Assembly (NCBI GenBank): GCA_964443005.1
Contig: CAYUBI010000001.1
Location: 1 to 64,000, forward strand
DNA: 64,000 nucleotides
Source: CAYUBI01 sp964443005
GTDB lineage: Bacteria; Margulisbacteria; Riflemargulisbacteria; GWF2-35-9; CAYUBI01
Direction: 5' to 3'
In this document: positions 15,976 to 25,758 of the stretch, one piece after another
Numbering within the stretch: position 1 is the stretch's first letter
Layout: each line of letters opens with the position of its first letter
Position numbers and translations under genes: made by a program
Notes under the pieces: generated by a model
The model's database searches: none
The model's input: the letters and a program-made list of their open reading frames with translations, nothing else
Told to the model about the DNA's origin: nothing

Positions 15976-16006
15976 TAAAGCGAGAGTACCCTCACAGAAG
16001 CAACAC
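15976..16006 (+). repeat. Degenerate leader-repeat copy 5
   Basis: AAAGCGAGAGTACCCTCACA resembles the island leader GTAAGCAGGAGTAACCTCGCA of copy 1. It has no DUF4160 gene behind it. It marks the right edge of the island. Confidence 0.4.
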
Positions 16007-16044
16007 AAAATTTACATATCTATTCATAACAACGTAAACAAAAT

Positions 16045-16074
16045 TTGTAAAAACTAATTATTCAATGCTATCAT
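16045..16074 (+). promoter_or_regulatory. Probable sigma-70 promoter of the UPF0182 gene
   Basis: TTGTAA and TATCAT are separated by 18 bases and lie 34 bases before the start codon, with AAGGAG in between. This would start the long co-directional run that follows. Confidence 0.45.
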
Positions 16075-16108
16075 AGATAAAATTAAGTTAGAAAATTAAG
16101 GAGCTTAT

Positions 16109-18865
16109 ATGAAAAACAAGTGGTTGATTATGTTTATTGCATTTGTGATGTTTGGTATTCCTGCTATCAAAGGACTGTTAACGTTGTATCCAGATTATTT
16201 ATGGTTTAAGGATCTGGGTTATTCCTTAGTTTTTTGGAAAAGTACATTTTCCGGTTATATATTTTGGGCTATTGCAACGCTCATCTTTTTTCTGTTTACG
16301 TGGATTAATATCACAATTGCCCGTCGCGTAAAACGTCATAAGGACAACGTCGAAGTCATAGATAACGATAACTTGTTTGATAAATTCAAACAACAACTAG
16401 GGCTTAACCAAGATATGGATCCAGTGCTTAAGATTCTTCAAAAACCATGGGTCTTAATTATCATTTTACTAGTATTGGCTATGGGAAGTGCCTCTTTATT
16501 TTCGCTAAACTGGGATAAAGTTTATGCATTTTTGAATGCCTCAATCTTTAATCAACAGGATCCATTATTTCATCAAGACATTGGCTTTTACTTTTTTAAA
16601 TTCCCATTTTTCATCATGCTTAAATCGTATTTTACAAGTATGGTAGTCATATCAATCATTGGAGTTTCCTTCTTTTATCTAAATCGTCGAAATATCAAAA
16701 TTGTTAAATGGGACATTTTTGTAGAACGTCATGTCAAAATTCACTTTACCTTTTTGATTAGCCTTTTTCTATTATTAATGGCAGCTGGATATCAGCTAAA
16801 TATGTATAAATTATTATATTCCCGTCATGGAATGATCTTTGGTGCAGGATACACTGACATTTTTGCAACGTTATTTACACTTAAAGTTCTTTTGATTATT
16901 AGTTTAATAATTGTTGGTTTGCTAGGCATCAGTATTTTTGCCAGAGGCGTGAAACTACCCTTAGTTGGAGTATTAATCTTAGTTGCAACAATGATCATAT
17001 TACAAGGAATTTATCCAGGACTAGTGCAGCAGTTTATTGTCAAACCCAACGAAATCACCAAAGAAAAACCGTATATTTTAAATAATATTGAATATACTCG
17101 CAAAGCATATGGGTTAGATAAAATCGTAGCGCAAACATATAAACTCGAACATAATCCAACAGCAGAATTACTTAAACGCAACAGCGATGCACTGGAAAAC
17201 ACACGATTATGGGATCCTCGTCCGCTAAAACAAACATTTTCGCAATTACAATCCATTCGTTTATATTATGATTTTAATGATGTAGATGTAGATCGCTACA
17301 CTATTGACGGAAGATATCGGCAAGTAATGTTAGCAGCACGTGAATTAAACACTGACCAGCTCCCAGATCGTGGACAAAACTGGATTAATCGCCGCTTAAC
17401 ATACACACATGGATATGGCATTACCATGATTCCTGTAAACTCGATTACACCTGAAGGACAACCAGATTTTTTCCTTAAAAATATTCCACCAGAAGGCGTC
17501 ACTGATATTCAAGTTACACGACCCGAAATTTATTATGGAGAAGAAACAAACGGATATGTAATTGCAAACACTAAAAACCCAGAATTCGATTACCCATATG
17601 GTGATAATAATAAATTCACGAAATATCGCGGCAGTACCGGAATTCCCATATCGTCCATGTTTCGAAAACTTTTGTTTGCAATTCAATTTGGTGAAATCAA
17701 AATTCTACTTTCTGAATACATACAAAAAGATAGTAAAATTCTTTTTTACCGAAATATTATGGAACGAGTACAAAAAATAGCACCTTTTTTACGATTTGAC
17801 AGTGACCCTTACATTATTGTATCCAAAGGACGCTTGTACTGGATTCTTGATGCCTACACAGTTAGTGATAAATATCCCTATTCAGATCCATTTAGCAAAG
17901 GCAATTTCAATTACATTCGCAATTCAGTCAAAGTGTTAGTTGATGCTTATAATGGCACTGTAAAGTTCTATATGGTTGAAAAAGAACCCATGATTGAAAC
18001 TTATGCGAAAATTTTCCCAGGCATGTTTAAGCCACTATCTGCAGTTGATCCGGATATTCTTAAGCACTTTAGATATCCTGAAGATTTATTTTCAGTTCAA
18101 GCCATTAAATATGGAACATATCATATGACAGATCCAGTTGTGTTTTATAATCAAGAAGATATGTGGGTTGTACCCAATGAAACCTTTGATGGCAATACTC
18201 AAGCAATGGAACCCTATCATGTTTTACTGCGCATGCAAGGAGAAAAAAAATCAACGTTTCGATTAATGTTACCTTTTTCGCCCTCCAAGAAAAACAATAT
18301 GATTGGTTGGTTATCAGCCAATAGTGATTGGCCAAACCTTGGGAAAATGACTGTATATAAAATGCCAAAAGATGAACTTATTTACGGCCCCATGCAAATT
18401 GAAGCCATGATTGACCAGGACACTGAAATTTCTAAGCAGCTTACTTTATGGAATCAGCAAGGCTCGCGAGTCATCAGAGGTAATTTACTGGTAATTCCCA
18501 TTGAAAACACATTTTTGTATGTTGAACCTATTTATTTGCAAGCAACATCGTCTAAATTTCCAGAACTCAAACGTGTAGTTGTAGCCTATAATAATAAAAT
18601 TGTAATGGAACAAGATTTTCGCACTGCACTGGACCGTATTTTTACTGGAGGCGGAAACTGGTCTTCGTCAGCAGTAGCTGGAGGAAATTCAGTAAAAACC
18701 GATAGTACAAAACCATCTATGCTAACAACAAAAATGCTGATTGAACAAGCCAACACGTATTATCAACAAGCAATTACAGCTCAGCGTCAAGGAAACTGGT
18801 CTGATTACGGAAGGTACATGGACATGATTGGAAAAACAATCAAAACGCTCAAAGAAGGAAAATAA
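16109..18865 (+). CDS. UPF0182 family membrane protein
   Basis: This 918-residue protein has about seven hydrophobic segments in the first 310 residues. A large extracytoplasmic domain follows, with family-typical text such as PYILNNIEYTRKAYGLDKI, YDFNDVDVDRYTIDGRYRQV and YGYGITMIPVN-like segments. UPF0182 proteins occur in Actinobacteria, Cyanobacteria and other lineages; their function is unknown. The length is typical. AAGGAG precedes the ATG. The gene ends two bases before proS. The C-terminal helix (YYQQAITAQRQGNWSDYGRYM) resembles the usual UPF0182 ending. Confidence 0.9.
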   Translation: MKNKWLIMFIAFVMFGIPAIKGLLTLYPDYLWFKDLGYSLVFWKSTFSGYIFWAIATLIFFLFTWINITIARRVKRHKDNVEVIDNDNLFDKFKQQLGLNQDMDPVLKILQKPWVLIIILLVLAMGSASLFSLNWDKVYAFLNASIFNQQDPLFHQDIGFYFFKFPFFIMLKSYFTSMVVISIIGVSFFYLNRRNIKIVKWDIFVERHVKIHFTFLISLFLLLMAAGYQLNMYKLLYSRHGMIFGAGYTDIFATLFTLKVLLIISLIIVGLLGISIFARGVKLPLVGVLILVATMIILQGIYPGLVQQFIVKPNEITKEKPYILNNIEYTRKAYGLDKIVAQTYKLEHNPTAELLKRNSDALENTRLWDPRPLKQTFSQLQSIRLYYDFNDVDVDRYTIDGRYRQVMLAARELNTDQLPDRGQNWINRRLTYTHGYGITMIPVNSITPEGQPDFFLKNIPPEGVTDIQVTRPEIYYGEETNGYVIANTKNPEFDYPYGDNNKFTKYRGSTGIPISSMFRKLLFAIQFGEIKILLSEYIQKDSKILFYRNIMERVQKIAPFLRFDSDPYIIVSKGRLYWILDAYTVSDKYPYSDPFSKGNFNYIRNSVKVLVDAYNGTVKFYMVEKEPMIETYAKIFPGMFKPLSAVDPDILKHFRYPEDLFSVQAIKYGTYHMTDPVVFYNQEDMWVVPNETFDGNTQAMEPYHVLLRMQGEKKSTFRLMLPFSPSKKNNMIGWLSANSDWPNLGKMTVYKMPKDELIYGPMQIEAMIDQDTEISKQLTLWNQQGSRVIRGNLLVIPIENTFLYVEPIYLQATSSKFPELKRVVVAYNNKIVMEQDFRTALDRIFTGGGNWSSSAVAGGNSVKTDSTKPSMLTTKMLIEQANTYYQQAITAQRQGNWSDYGRYMDMIGKTIKTLKEGK

Positions 18866-18867
18866 TC

Positions 18868-20565
18868 ATGCGCTATTCAGAACTACTAATTCCAACCTTG
18901 CGGGAAGATCCTACAGAAGCTGAAGTTATTAGTCAAAAATTCTTAGTGCGTGGAGGTTTTATTCGCAAACTCGCATCTGGAATTTATTCGTATTTGCCAC
19001 TTTTTGTACGCGTCATTAAAAAAGTGGAAGCTATTATTCGAGAAGAAATGAATAGTATTAATGCCCAAGAAGTTTTTATGCCTAGCGTAATTCCTGCAGA
19101 ATTATGGCAAGAAAGCGGACGATGGAATATATATGGAAAAGAGCTTCTACGCTTTAAAGACCGTAAAGACCATGATTATATTTACGGACCCACTCATGAA
19201 GAAGTCATTGTAGATATGGTAAGAAGCAATGTCAAAAGTTACAAACAATTGCCATTGCATTTTTATCAAATACAAACCAAATTTCGAGATGAAATTCGCC
19301 CCAGATTCGGACTCATGAGATGCCGTGAATTTACAATGAAAGATGCTTATAGTTTTCATTCTAACCAAAATTGCTTAGAAACAACGTATCAAAAAGTTTA
19401 TAGTGCTTATAGCAAAATTTTTGAACGATGTGGACTAAAATTTCGAGTTGTCAACGCAGACTCTGGTAATATCGGAGGTGCAAAATCACAAGAATTCATG
19501 ATTCTTGCAGAAACAGGAGAAGACGAAATTTTATATTGCTCTACTTGCCAACATGCAGCCAATATAGAAAAAGCTGAAGCGCCAAAGCTAATCAACACTG
19601 GCGATAATGCTCCATTAAAAAAAGTTAACACTCCCAATATTCGATCTATTAATGAATTGACAACTTTTTTTCAAACATCACCGACGACCATGATAAAATC
19701 GTTAGTTTATCGCGCAGATGAACAATTTGTGCTAGCGTGTGTTCGCGGTGATTTTGACGTAAACGAAACAAAACTCAAACGAATTCTCAATGCCGACATC
19801 TTACATTTAGCCCATGAAAATGAAGTTCAAGAACTCCTGGGTGCACCTATCGGATTTGCAGGGCCACTCGATCTTCCAAAAACAATAACCATTATAGCTG
19901 ATGAATCGTTGCGAGGATTAAAAAATGCTATTTCTGGAGCTAATGAGCTTGATAGTCATTTTACTGGAATGTCTATTGAACGCGATTTGAAATGGACAAA
20001 GTTTGAAGATATTCGTTTGGCTAAACCCGGCGAACATTGTCCTGTATGTCAAAAAGGAACATACCAGTCAGAACGAGGCATTGAAGTTGGCCATATTTTT
20101 GAACTAGGAACAAAATATTCTGAAGCAATGAATGCCTTATTTTTAGATGAACAAGGAAACGAGCATCCCTACATTATGGGATGTTACGGTATTGGAGTCG
20201 GTCGAACAATTGCTGCAGCCATTGAACAAAACCATGATGCAAAAGGTATTATTTGGCCTACAGCCATTGCACCGTTTGATATTCTACTATTGGCAGCAAA
20301 TCCCAAAGATGACATACAAGTTACAAAAACAATCGAATTATATGCTCAACTATGTAACGCTGGATTTGACGTACTATGGGATGATCGTGATGAACGTTTT
20401 GGCGTTAAAATGAATGATGCAGAACTAATTGGTATTCCTATTCGCGTAGTTGTTGGACGAGGCATTTCTGAACAAAAAGTTGAAGTTAGCACACGGAAAA
20501 CTTTGCAACGTGAAGAAATATCAATAGAAGGATTGATAACACATTTAAAAGGAGTACAACTATAA
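18868..20565 (+). CDS. proS: Prolyl-tRNA synthetase, bacterial type
   Basis: This 565-residue class II synthetase has the TxxE loop (GPTHEEVIVDMVR), motif 2 (FRDEIRPRFGLMRCREFTMKD, split at its middle), and motif 3 near GCYGIGVGRTIAAAIEQ. Between motifs 2 and 3 lies the YbaK-like editing insertion (about residues 230-380), with GDFDVNETKLKR typical of it. A C-terminal anticodon-binding domain follows. It charges tRNA-Pro with proline. It is closely packed with the UPF0182 gene upstream and the transglycosylase gene downstream. Confidence 0.97.
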   Translation: MRYSELLIPTLREDPTEAEVISQKFLVRGGFIRKLASGIYSYLPLFVRVIKKVEAIIREEMNSINAQEVFMPSVIPAELWQESGRWNIYGKELLRFKDRKDHDYIYGPTHEEVIVDMVRSNVKSYKQLPLHFYQIQTKFRDEIRPRFGLMRCREFTMKDAYSFHSNQNCLETTYQKVYSAYSKIFERCGLKFRVVNADSGNIGGAKSQEFMILAETGEDEILYCSTCQHAANIEKAEAPKLINTGDNAPLKKVNTPNIRSINELTTFFQTSPTTMIKSLVYRADEQFVLACVRGDFDVNETKLKRILNADILHLAHENEVQELLGAPIGFAGPLDLPKTITIIADESLRGLKNAISGANELDSHFTGMSIERDLKWTKFEDIRLAKPGEHCPVCQKGTYQSERGIEVGHIFELGTKYSEAMNALFLDEQGNEHPYIMGCYGIGVGRTIAAAIEQNHDAKGIIWPTAIAPFDILLLAANPKDDIQVTKTIELYAQLCNAGFDVLWDDRDERFGVKMNDAELIGIPIRVVVGRGISEQKVEVSTRKTLQREEISIEGLITHLKGVQL

Positions 20566-20567
20566 AA

Positions 20568-21416
20568 ATGGAGATTTCTGTAGTCCTTCTTTTGGTTATT
20601 GTGATGTTCAGCTTTTTTGGAACATCTGGACAATCAGCAGGAACCTCGTATTATGCGGATTATCAAAAGAAAAGAGCAGCTTATTCAACGTTAATAGATA
20701 GAAATTCACCCACAACTAATATTTCAGTAACATCTTCATCTGGGGATCAAAAAGGTCAAGTAAATGTATCTGCAACTCCAATTTATCGCATTCCTGTTTC
20801 GAATGTCGCATCAAATATGTCTTATAAAGATTACGAAGTCATTTCATCAGAAGATAACTCGGGTTCAAACCCGCTTAATTATCAACTAGATTATAGTTTG
20901 GTTACTTCATCACTAAAAATGAATGATTATCAAAAAATTTCCAGCTATATCCTCATGAAATATAAAAGTGTTCCACTCGAAGATGCACTCCAAATTGCTG
21001 AAGCTATTGTGACATATTCCGCACAAGTCAGCTTAGACCCAAAACTTGTAGCTGCCGTAGTTGCAGTTGAATCTGAATTTAATAAAAAAGCGATTTCACC
21101 CACTGGGGCAAAAGGGTTAGGGCAAATTAAAGACTTCAACTATCACGATTTACGCATTATTGACCCCTTTGATATTGGACAAAACGTCAAAGGAACAGCT
21201 TTTTATCTTCGCGAAAAGTTTTCTCATTGGAAAAAAGAAGAAGACCAGCTTCTTCTTGGTTTCGCATCCTATTACGAGGGTTACAATTCTGTAAAACGAG
21301 CCGGGAAAAAAGTTAGAGAGGATACCAAACAATATGTAGAAATGATTATGAAACGATATAGTGATATTTGTTCTCCAAAATGGATTGCAGATACAGGGAA
21401 TAAAAATAAATCATAA
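20568..21416 (+). CDS. Lytic transglycosylase (SLT domain)
   Basis: This 282-residue protein has an N-terminal hydrophobic segment (about residues 3-22), consistent with export or membrane anchoring. An SLT-type lysozyme-like domain occupies about residues 130-270. The catalytic Glu sits in AVESEFNKKAISPTGAKGLG, and QI plus an Asn-Tyr region follow. The family cleaves peptidoglycan glycan strands. The family GLMQIMP motif reads GLGQIKD here, a modest deviation. It starts two bases after proS and lies one base before alr, so it shares an envelope-building operon. Confidence 0.85.
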   Translation: MEISVVLLLVIVMFSFFGTSGQSAGTSYYADYQKKRAAYSTLIDRNSPTTNISVTSSSGDQKGQVNVSATPIYRIPVSNVASNMSYKDYEVISSEDNSGSNPLNYQLDYSLVTSSLKMNDYQKISSYILMKYKSVPLEDALQIAEAIVTYSAQVSLDPKLVAAVVAVESEFNKKAISPTGAKGLGQIKDFNYHDLRIIDPFDIGQNVKGTAFYLREKFSHWKKEEDQLLLGFASYYEGYNSVKRAGKKVREDTKQYVEMIMKRYSDICSPKWIADTGNKNKS

Positions 21417-21417
21417 T

Positions 21418-22485
21418 ATGAAAAGGGCTTATGTTGAAATTGATTTGGTTAAAATTGCAAAAAATATTCGGCAAATTCAATCAGGATTAAAATCTAAAAC
21501 ACATTTAATGGCTGTAGTAAAAGCGGATGGTTATGGGCATGGCGCATCTGAAATTGCAAATATTGCTTTAGCCAATGGAGCAACTTACTTAGGTGTAGCT
21601 TGGGTTATGGAAGCTGCTGAACTACGTAGCCGAGGCATTACTTCTCCAATTTTAATTCTATCTGAACCCACAACTGATTTATCTTACGACATTCTTGCAT
21701 TAAATCTAACACAAACAGTTTATACTTATCAATATGCAGAATTGCTGTCGCAAAAAGCCAAAGAACTTAACAAAATTGCAAAAATTCATATCAAAGTTGA
21801 TACAGGAATGAATCGAATTGGAATAGCAGTCAATGATGTATTATCACTCATTGATGCAGTTAAGCATCTTGAAAATATTGAATTGGAAGGAGTATTTACG
21901 CATTTCCCATCTGCAGATGAACCCAAGGATTCTAAAACCCTAGAACAAATTAATGATTTTGAAACGTGCATCACCTTATGTAAACAACATTATCCTACAA
22001 TTCGCTATTTTCATATGGCCAATTCTGCAGGAACCAAACATTATCCGCAATCTCATTTAGACATGATTCGTATTGGACATGACTTGTATTCAGGCGCGCT
22101 ATCATTTAAGAGTAAGGTAGCATATATTCATGACGCAACTCAAGGTGAAACAGTTAGCTATGGACGTACGCACGAATTAGCCAAACCAACGTGCATTGCT
22201 ACGATTAGTGTCGGATATGCAGATGGATTTCCACGCGCACTTTCCAATTGCGGCCACGTTATTATTCATGGGAAAAAATATCCTATTGTCGGACGTATTT
22301 GTATGGATATGACAATGGTTGACATTGGATATACCCATGACATAAAAATTGGAGATACAGTCACACTTATTGGCTACGAAGCCCCTTGTAGCATTGATAT
22401 TCACGAGGTAGCTTCCTTGTCAAAAACAATTGATTATGAGATTATGTGCGGTATCGGTAAACGTGTTCCGAGGATATATATATGA
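21418..22485 (+). CDS. alr: Alanine racemase
   Basis: I chose the ATG at 21418, one base after the transglycosylase stop, over an earlier in-frame start that would overlap that gene by 56 bases. The 355-residue product has the PLP lysine in MAVVKADGYGHGA (Lys35), the catalytic Tyr in SVGYADGFPR and the MDMTMVD segment. It interconverts L- and D-alanine for peptidoglycan. It overlaps dnaX by four bases (ATGA). Confidence 0.95.
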   Translation: MKRAYVEIDLVKIAKNIRQIQSGLKSKTHLMAVVKADGYGHGASEIANIALANGATYLGVAWVMEAAELRSRGITSPILILSEPTTDLSYDILALNLTQTVYTYQYAELLSQKAKELNKIAKIHIKVDTGMNRIGIAVNDVLSLIDAVKHLENIELEGVFTHFPSADEPKDSKTLEQINDFETCITLCKQHYPTIRYFHMANSAGTKHYPQSHLDMIRIGHDLYSGALSFKSKVAYIHDATQGETVSYGRTHELAKPTCIATISVGYADGFPRALSNCGHVIIHGKKYPIVGRICMDMTMVDIGYTHDIKIGDTVTLIGYEAPCSIDIHEVASLSKTIDYEIMCGIGKRVPRIYI

Positions 22486-24212
22486 CCTACATTTCCCTTT
22501 ATCGAAAATATCGATCTGCTAATTTTGAAACTCTAGTTGGCCAAGAAACTGTAGTACAAACTCTGAAAAATGCAGTTTCAAATCATCGTATCTCTCATGC
22601 CTATTTATTTTCTGGACCTAGGGGAACTGGAAAAACTTCGACAGCTCGAATTTTCGCAAAAATGTTAGAATGCGAAAAAGGACCCACAACCCATCCCTGT
22701 GGAATATGCTTTGCCTGTACTGGAATTACCCAAGGAACTTTGGTTGACGTTTTAGAAATTGATGCAGCAAGCAATACAAGTGTTGAAAATATTCGAGAAA
22801 TTCGAGAACGCGTTAATTTTTTTCCAGCTATGGCTAGAATGAAAATATACATTATTGACGAAGTTCATATGCTAAGTACGTCCGCTTTCAACGCCTTACT
22901 CAAAACATTGGAAGAACCCCCTGAAAACGTAGTATTCATTCTTGCAACAACAAATCCGCAAAAATTGCCTGCTACAGTTATTAGTCGATGTCAAAAACTT
23001 GATTTTACTCGAATCCCACTTGATCAAATTATGGCACGATTATCCTTTATTGCTACTAGCGAAAGCGTAGCTATTGATACTGCCTCTTTACGATTAATGG
23101 CAAAAAAATCAGAAGGTTGTATGCGCGATGCTATTTCGATTTTAGATCAAGTTATTTCATATAGTCCAACGCAAATAGTTATTGAAGATGTTCTTGCTGT
23201 ACTCGGTGTCGTAAATCAAGAAGAACTATATTTACTCATTCATGCAATTTTATACAATCAACCCATAATTGTTTCGGAAACACTAGAACACATGGCCTTT
23301 TCTGGAAAAAGTGCGCAATCAATTTTAAAAGATATTATTGATTATTGTCGAGCTATGCTCTTAGTCAAAACCGGACATCAACATAGGTTAGACTATGCTG
23401 ATGATGACATTAAAAAAATCCAGAGTCTAGTCTCAAAGCTGGAAATATCTCAGCTTTTACTTCTACTTAAAACGCTTTCAGAAACAATGAATGCTATTCG
23501 ATATTCTGAAGACGCACAAATCATCCTTGAAGTTGAACTTCTGGCACTTTTATATCAATTTTTATTGCCAACGATGCCTGCAACGATTCCCAACGAAGAA
23601 CAAAAAAGTCAAAACACACGTGTGAAGGAGACTCTACTATTTCCAGTGGATTCAACACCTATAACTGCTCCAATTACGCTCAGCGAAAGAAACAAACCTT
23701 CTTTAAAAAAAGAACTAGATAAAAATAAAGAAACTGTTTTACCACTTCAACATAAAGAAGAAATTATAATTCCTGGAGAATTAAGCCTTATCACGCTTAA
23801 ACATCATTTTACTGAAATCCTCAATAAAGTAAAAGAACGGAAAATGTCGCTGTATGCACTTTTTTGCGAAGCAGTGCCTTATCAGGTTAATCAACATCAT
23901 ATTCAATTTTCATTTCGGTCCGGGTTTCATTATCATTGTGAACGACTGAATCAAACAATCAACCGTGAATTAATTGGACAAGTAGTAACCGAAATTTTCA
24001 ATCAATCTGCAACAGTTGAATTCATTATATTAGGCGAAACAATCGTTCCAGCAGCAGAGAAAAAAGCAACTGAATCAACCAAAAATCCAATCAAAGAAGC
24101 TGTACCTAAAGAAATAAAGAAAAAAAAAGAAACTACAATGAACGAAACTAATTCAGATTCATTATTTAATGCTAGTGAACTCGCAGATATTTTTGGTGGC
24201 AAAGTGTTATAA
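22482..24212 (+). CDS. dnaX: DNA polymerase III gamma/tau subunit
   Basis: This 576-residue clamp-loader subunit has Walker A GPRGTGKTS at residues 45-53, a zinc site formed by Cys64, Cys73, Cys76 and Cys79, and Walker B IIDEVHM near 126. The conserved KTLEEPPENV and SRCQ loops follow. The C-terminal third is Lys/Glu/Thr-rich and diverged, as usual for tau. A run of nine A residues at 24120-24128 lies only about 30 codons before the stop. It forms the standard dnaX-ybaB-recR cluster. Confidence 0.96.
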   Translation: MTYISLYRKYRSANFETLVGQETVVQTLKNAVSNHRISHAYLFSGPRGTGKTSTARIFAKMLECEKGPTTHPCGICFACTGITQGTLVDVLEIDAASNTSVENIREIRERVNFFPAMARMKIYIIDEVHMLSTSAFNALLKTLEEPPENVVFILATTNPQKLPATVISRCQKLDFTRIPLDQIMARLSFIATSESVAIDTASLRLMAKKSEGCMRDAISILDQVISYSPTQIVIEDVLAVLGVVNQEELYLLIHAILYNQPIIVSETLEHMAFSGKSAQSILKDIIDYCRAMLLVKTGHQHRLDYADDDIKKIQSLVSKLEISQLLLLLKTLSETMNAIRYSEDAQIILEVELLALLYQFLLPTMPATIPNEEQKSQNTRVKETLLFPVDSTPITAPITLSERNKPSLKKELDKNKETVLPLQHKEEIIIPGELSLITLKHHFTEILNKVKERKMSLYALFCEAVPYQVNQHHIQFSFRSGFHYHCERLNQTINRELIGQVVTEIFNQSATVEFIILGETIVPAAEKKATESTKNPIKEAVPKEIKKKKETTMNETNSDSLFNASELADIFGGKVL

Positions 24213-24237
24213 TACTAAAAAATTTAGGAGGATAATT

Positions 24238-24537
24238 ATGTTTGGAGACATGGGCAAAATGATGCAACAGTTATCAAGTATGAAAAAACAAATGGGAGAA
24301 GTGCAAAGCGAACTTAAAAAAGTAGTTGTTACAGTTACAGAAGGCAATATCACACTAACAATGAACGGTGAAATGGATTTACTAGATGTTGTAGTTAAAG
24401 AAGCCAATGATCCCATTCGTTTAGCAAAAGATATTAAAAAAGCATTTAGCAAAGCCATGGGCGATATTAAAAAACAATCCGCAGGAAAATTATCAGGAAT
24501 AACCAAAGGACTAGGACTTAATCTTCCTGGTATGTAA
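24238..24537 (+). CDS. ybaB: YbaB/EbfC nucleoid-associated protein
   Basis: This 99-residue protein starts at the ATG with AGGAGG 6-7 bases upstream. The helical MGKMMQQLSSMKKQMGEVQ segment and the central beta sheet (VVVTVTEGNITLTMNGEMDL) are characteristic. A flexible GLNLPGM tail ends it. EbfC proteins bind DNA as dimers and often sit between dnaX and recR, as here. The precise role in replication or repair is not settled. Confidence 0.92.
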   Translation: MFGDMGKMMQQLSSMKKQMGEVQSELKKVVVTVTEGNITLTMNGEMDLLDVVVKEANDPIRLAKDIKKAFSKAMGDIKKQSAGKLSGITKGLGLNLPGM

Positions 24538-24540
24538 AGG

Positions 24541-25137
24541 TTGAAAAATCTAGGCCCTATTACAGATCTAGTTCATGCGTTTAATCGTATGCCAGGTATC
24601 GGACAGAAATCTGCACAACGACTTGCATTTTATATACTTAGTTTGCCAATTAAAGATGTCCAAACTATTGCAACTACATTCGTAGATGTTCGAAAACGTA
24701 TTCAATATTGTAGTATTTGCTGGAATTTATCTTTAACCGAAAAATGTGATATTTGTAATGATTCATCGCGAGATCCATCTATTATTTGCGTAGTTGATGA
24801 TCCCAAAAACATGTTAGCAATTGAAAAAACAAATCATTTTAAAGGTCACTATCATATTTTAGGTGGCGTAATTTCTCCCTTAGATCGAATTGGACCTGAG
24901 CAATTACGAATCAAAGAGCTGCTGCAACGACTTAGAACCGATGCTGTCAAAGAAATTATATTAGCGTTTAATCCAAGTATCGAAAGCGAATCAACTATAC
25001 TTTATCTTGCAAGGCTGATTCAGCCTTTAGGCCTGACAATTACGCGAATTGCTTGTGGCGTGCCTATGGGCAGTGACTTGGAATATGCTGATGAATTTAC
25101 TTTAGGCAAATCATTGGATGGTCGCATTAATGCCTAA
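24541..25137 (+). CDS. recR: Recombination protein RecR
   Basis: This 198-residue protein starts at TTG, three bases after ybaB. It has the helix-hairpin-helix RMPGIGQKSAQRLAF, a C4 zinc finger (CSIC and CDIC) and a Toprim domain with VVDDPKN and acidic residues. The C-terminal LEYADEFTLGKSL completes it. RecR loads RecA with RecO/RecF at gaps. Its stop overlaps the start of tmk. Confidence 0.95.
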   Translation: MKNLGPITDLVHAFNRMPGIGQKSAQRLAFYILSLPIKDVQTIATTFVDVRKRIQYCSICWNLSLTEKCDICNDSSRDPSIICVVDDPKNMLAIEKTNHFKGHYHILGGVISPLDRIGPEQLRIKELLQRLRTDAVKEIILAFNPSIESESTILYLARLIQPLGLTITRIACGVPMGSDLEYADEFTLGKSLDGRINA

Positions 25138-25756
25138 AGGAATGTTAATTAGCTTTGAAGGTGCAGATGGCAGTGGCAAAACAACGCAAATGAAACTCCT
25201 TGAGAATTATCTAATAGCAAACAATTACAAGGTAACTTCAACGCGAGAACCTGGCGGAACTGAATATGGGAAACGAATTCGTGATCTTTTACTAACGCCC
25301 ACGTTACACAGCATGGCACCCTTAACTGAAATTTTTTTATTCATGGCAGACAGAGCACAACATGTGCAAGATATTATCAGACCTAGCTTAGAAAAAGGAC
25401 ATATTGTTCTTTGCGATCGTTTTACTGACTCGACCTTGGCTTATCAAGCTGGCGGACGATTATTCGATGCTGGGTGGCTGATGGACCTTAATCAACGCAC
25501 TACGCAAAATCTATCTCCGGATTTAACTCTATTATTTGATGTATCTTACGAATCCAGTTTGAAACGTACACAGCATCGCCCAATTATCGATCGATTTGAA
25601 CAAGAACATCGTTCATTTTTTGAACAAGTGCGAGCATATTACCTATATTTAGCAGAACAACAACCTAAGCGCTTTATCACAATGTTAACAGATACACAAA
25701 GTATTGAAGCCATTCAAGAACAAATCATCACTCAACTTAAAAAAAGATTGCTCTAA
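25130..25756 (+). CDS. tmk: Thymidylate kinase
   Basis: The start is placed at the ATG at 25130 (MPKGMLISFEGADGSGKTTQ). A GTG further upstream at 25118 lies inside recR and adds unlike residues; an ATG at 25142 with AAAGGA before it is also possible. The 208-residue protein has the P-loop GADGSGKTT, the DR(F/Y) motif CDRFTDSTLAYQ and the LID region near 145-160. It phosphorylates dTMP to dTDP. It sits just before holB, as in many genomes. Confidence 0.95.
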   Translation: MPKGMLISFEGADGSGKTTQMKLLENYLIANNYKVTSTREPGGTEYGKRIRDLLLTPTLHSMAPLTEIFLFMADRAQHVQDIIRPSLEKGHIVLCDRFTDSTLAYQAGGRLFDAGWLMDLNQRTTQNLSPDLTLLFDVSYESSLKRTQHRPIIDRFEQEHRSFFEQVRAYYLYLAEQQPKRFITMLTDTQSIEAIQEQIITQLKKRLL

Positions 25757-25758
25757 TC

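Noticed and set aside
8400..16010. CRISPR array or integron array
   Set aside because: The repeats are long, few and include coding starts; there are no regular spacers, no attC-type core sites and no integrase.
24120..24128. Run of nine A in dnaX that might cause slippage to make a gamma form
   Set aside because: It lies only about 30 codons before the normal stop, so slippage would not produce a meaningful gamma subunit. No stem-loop follows.
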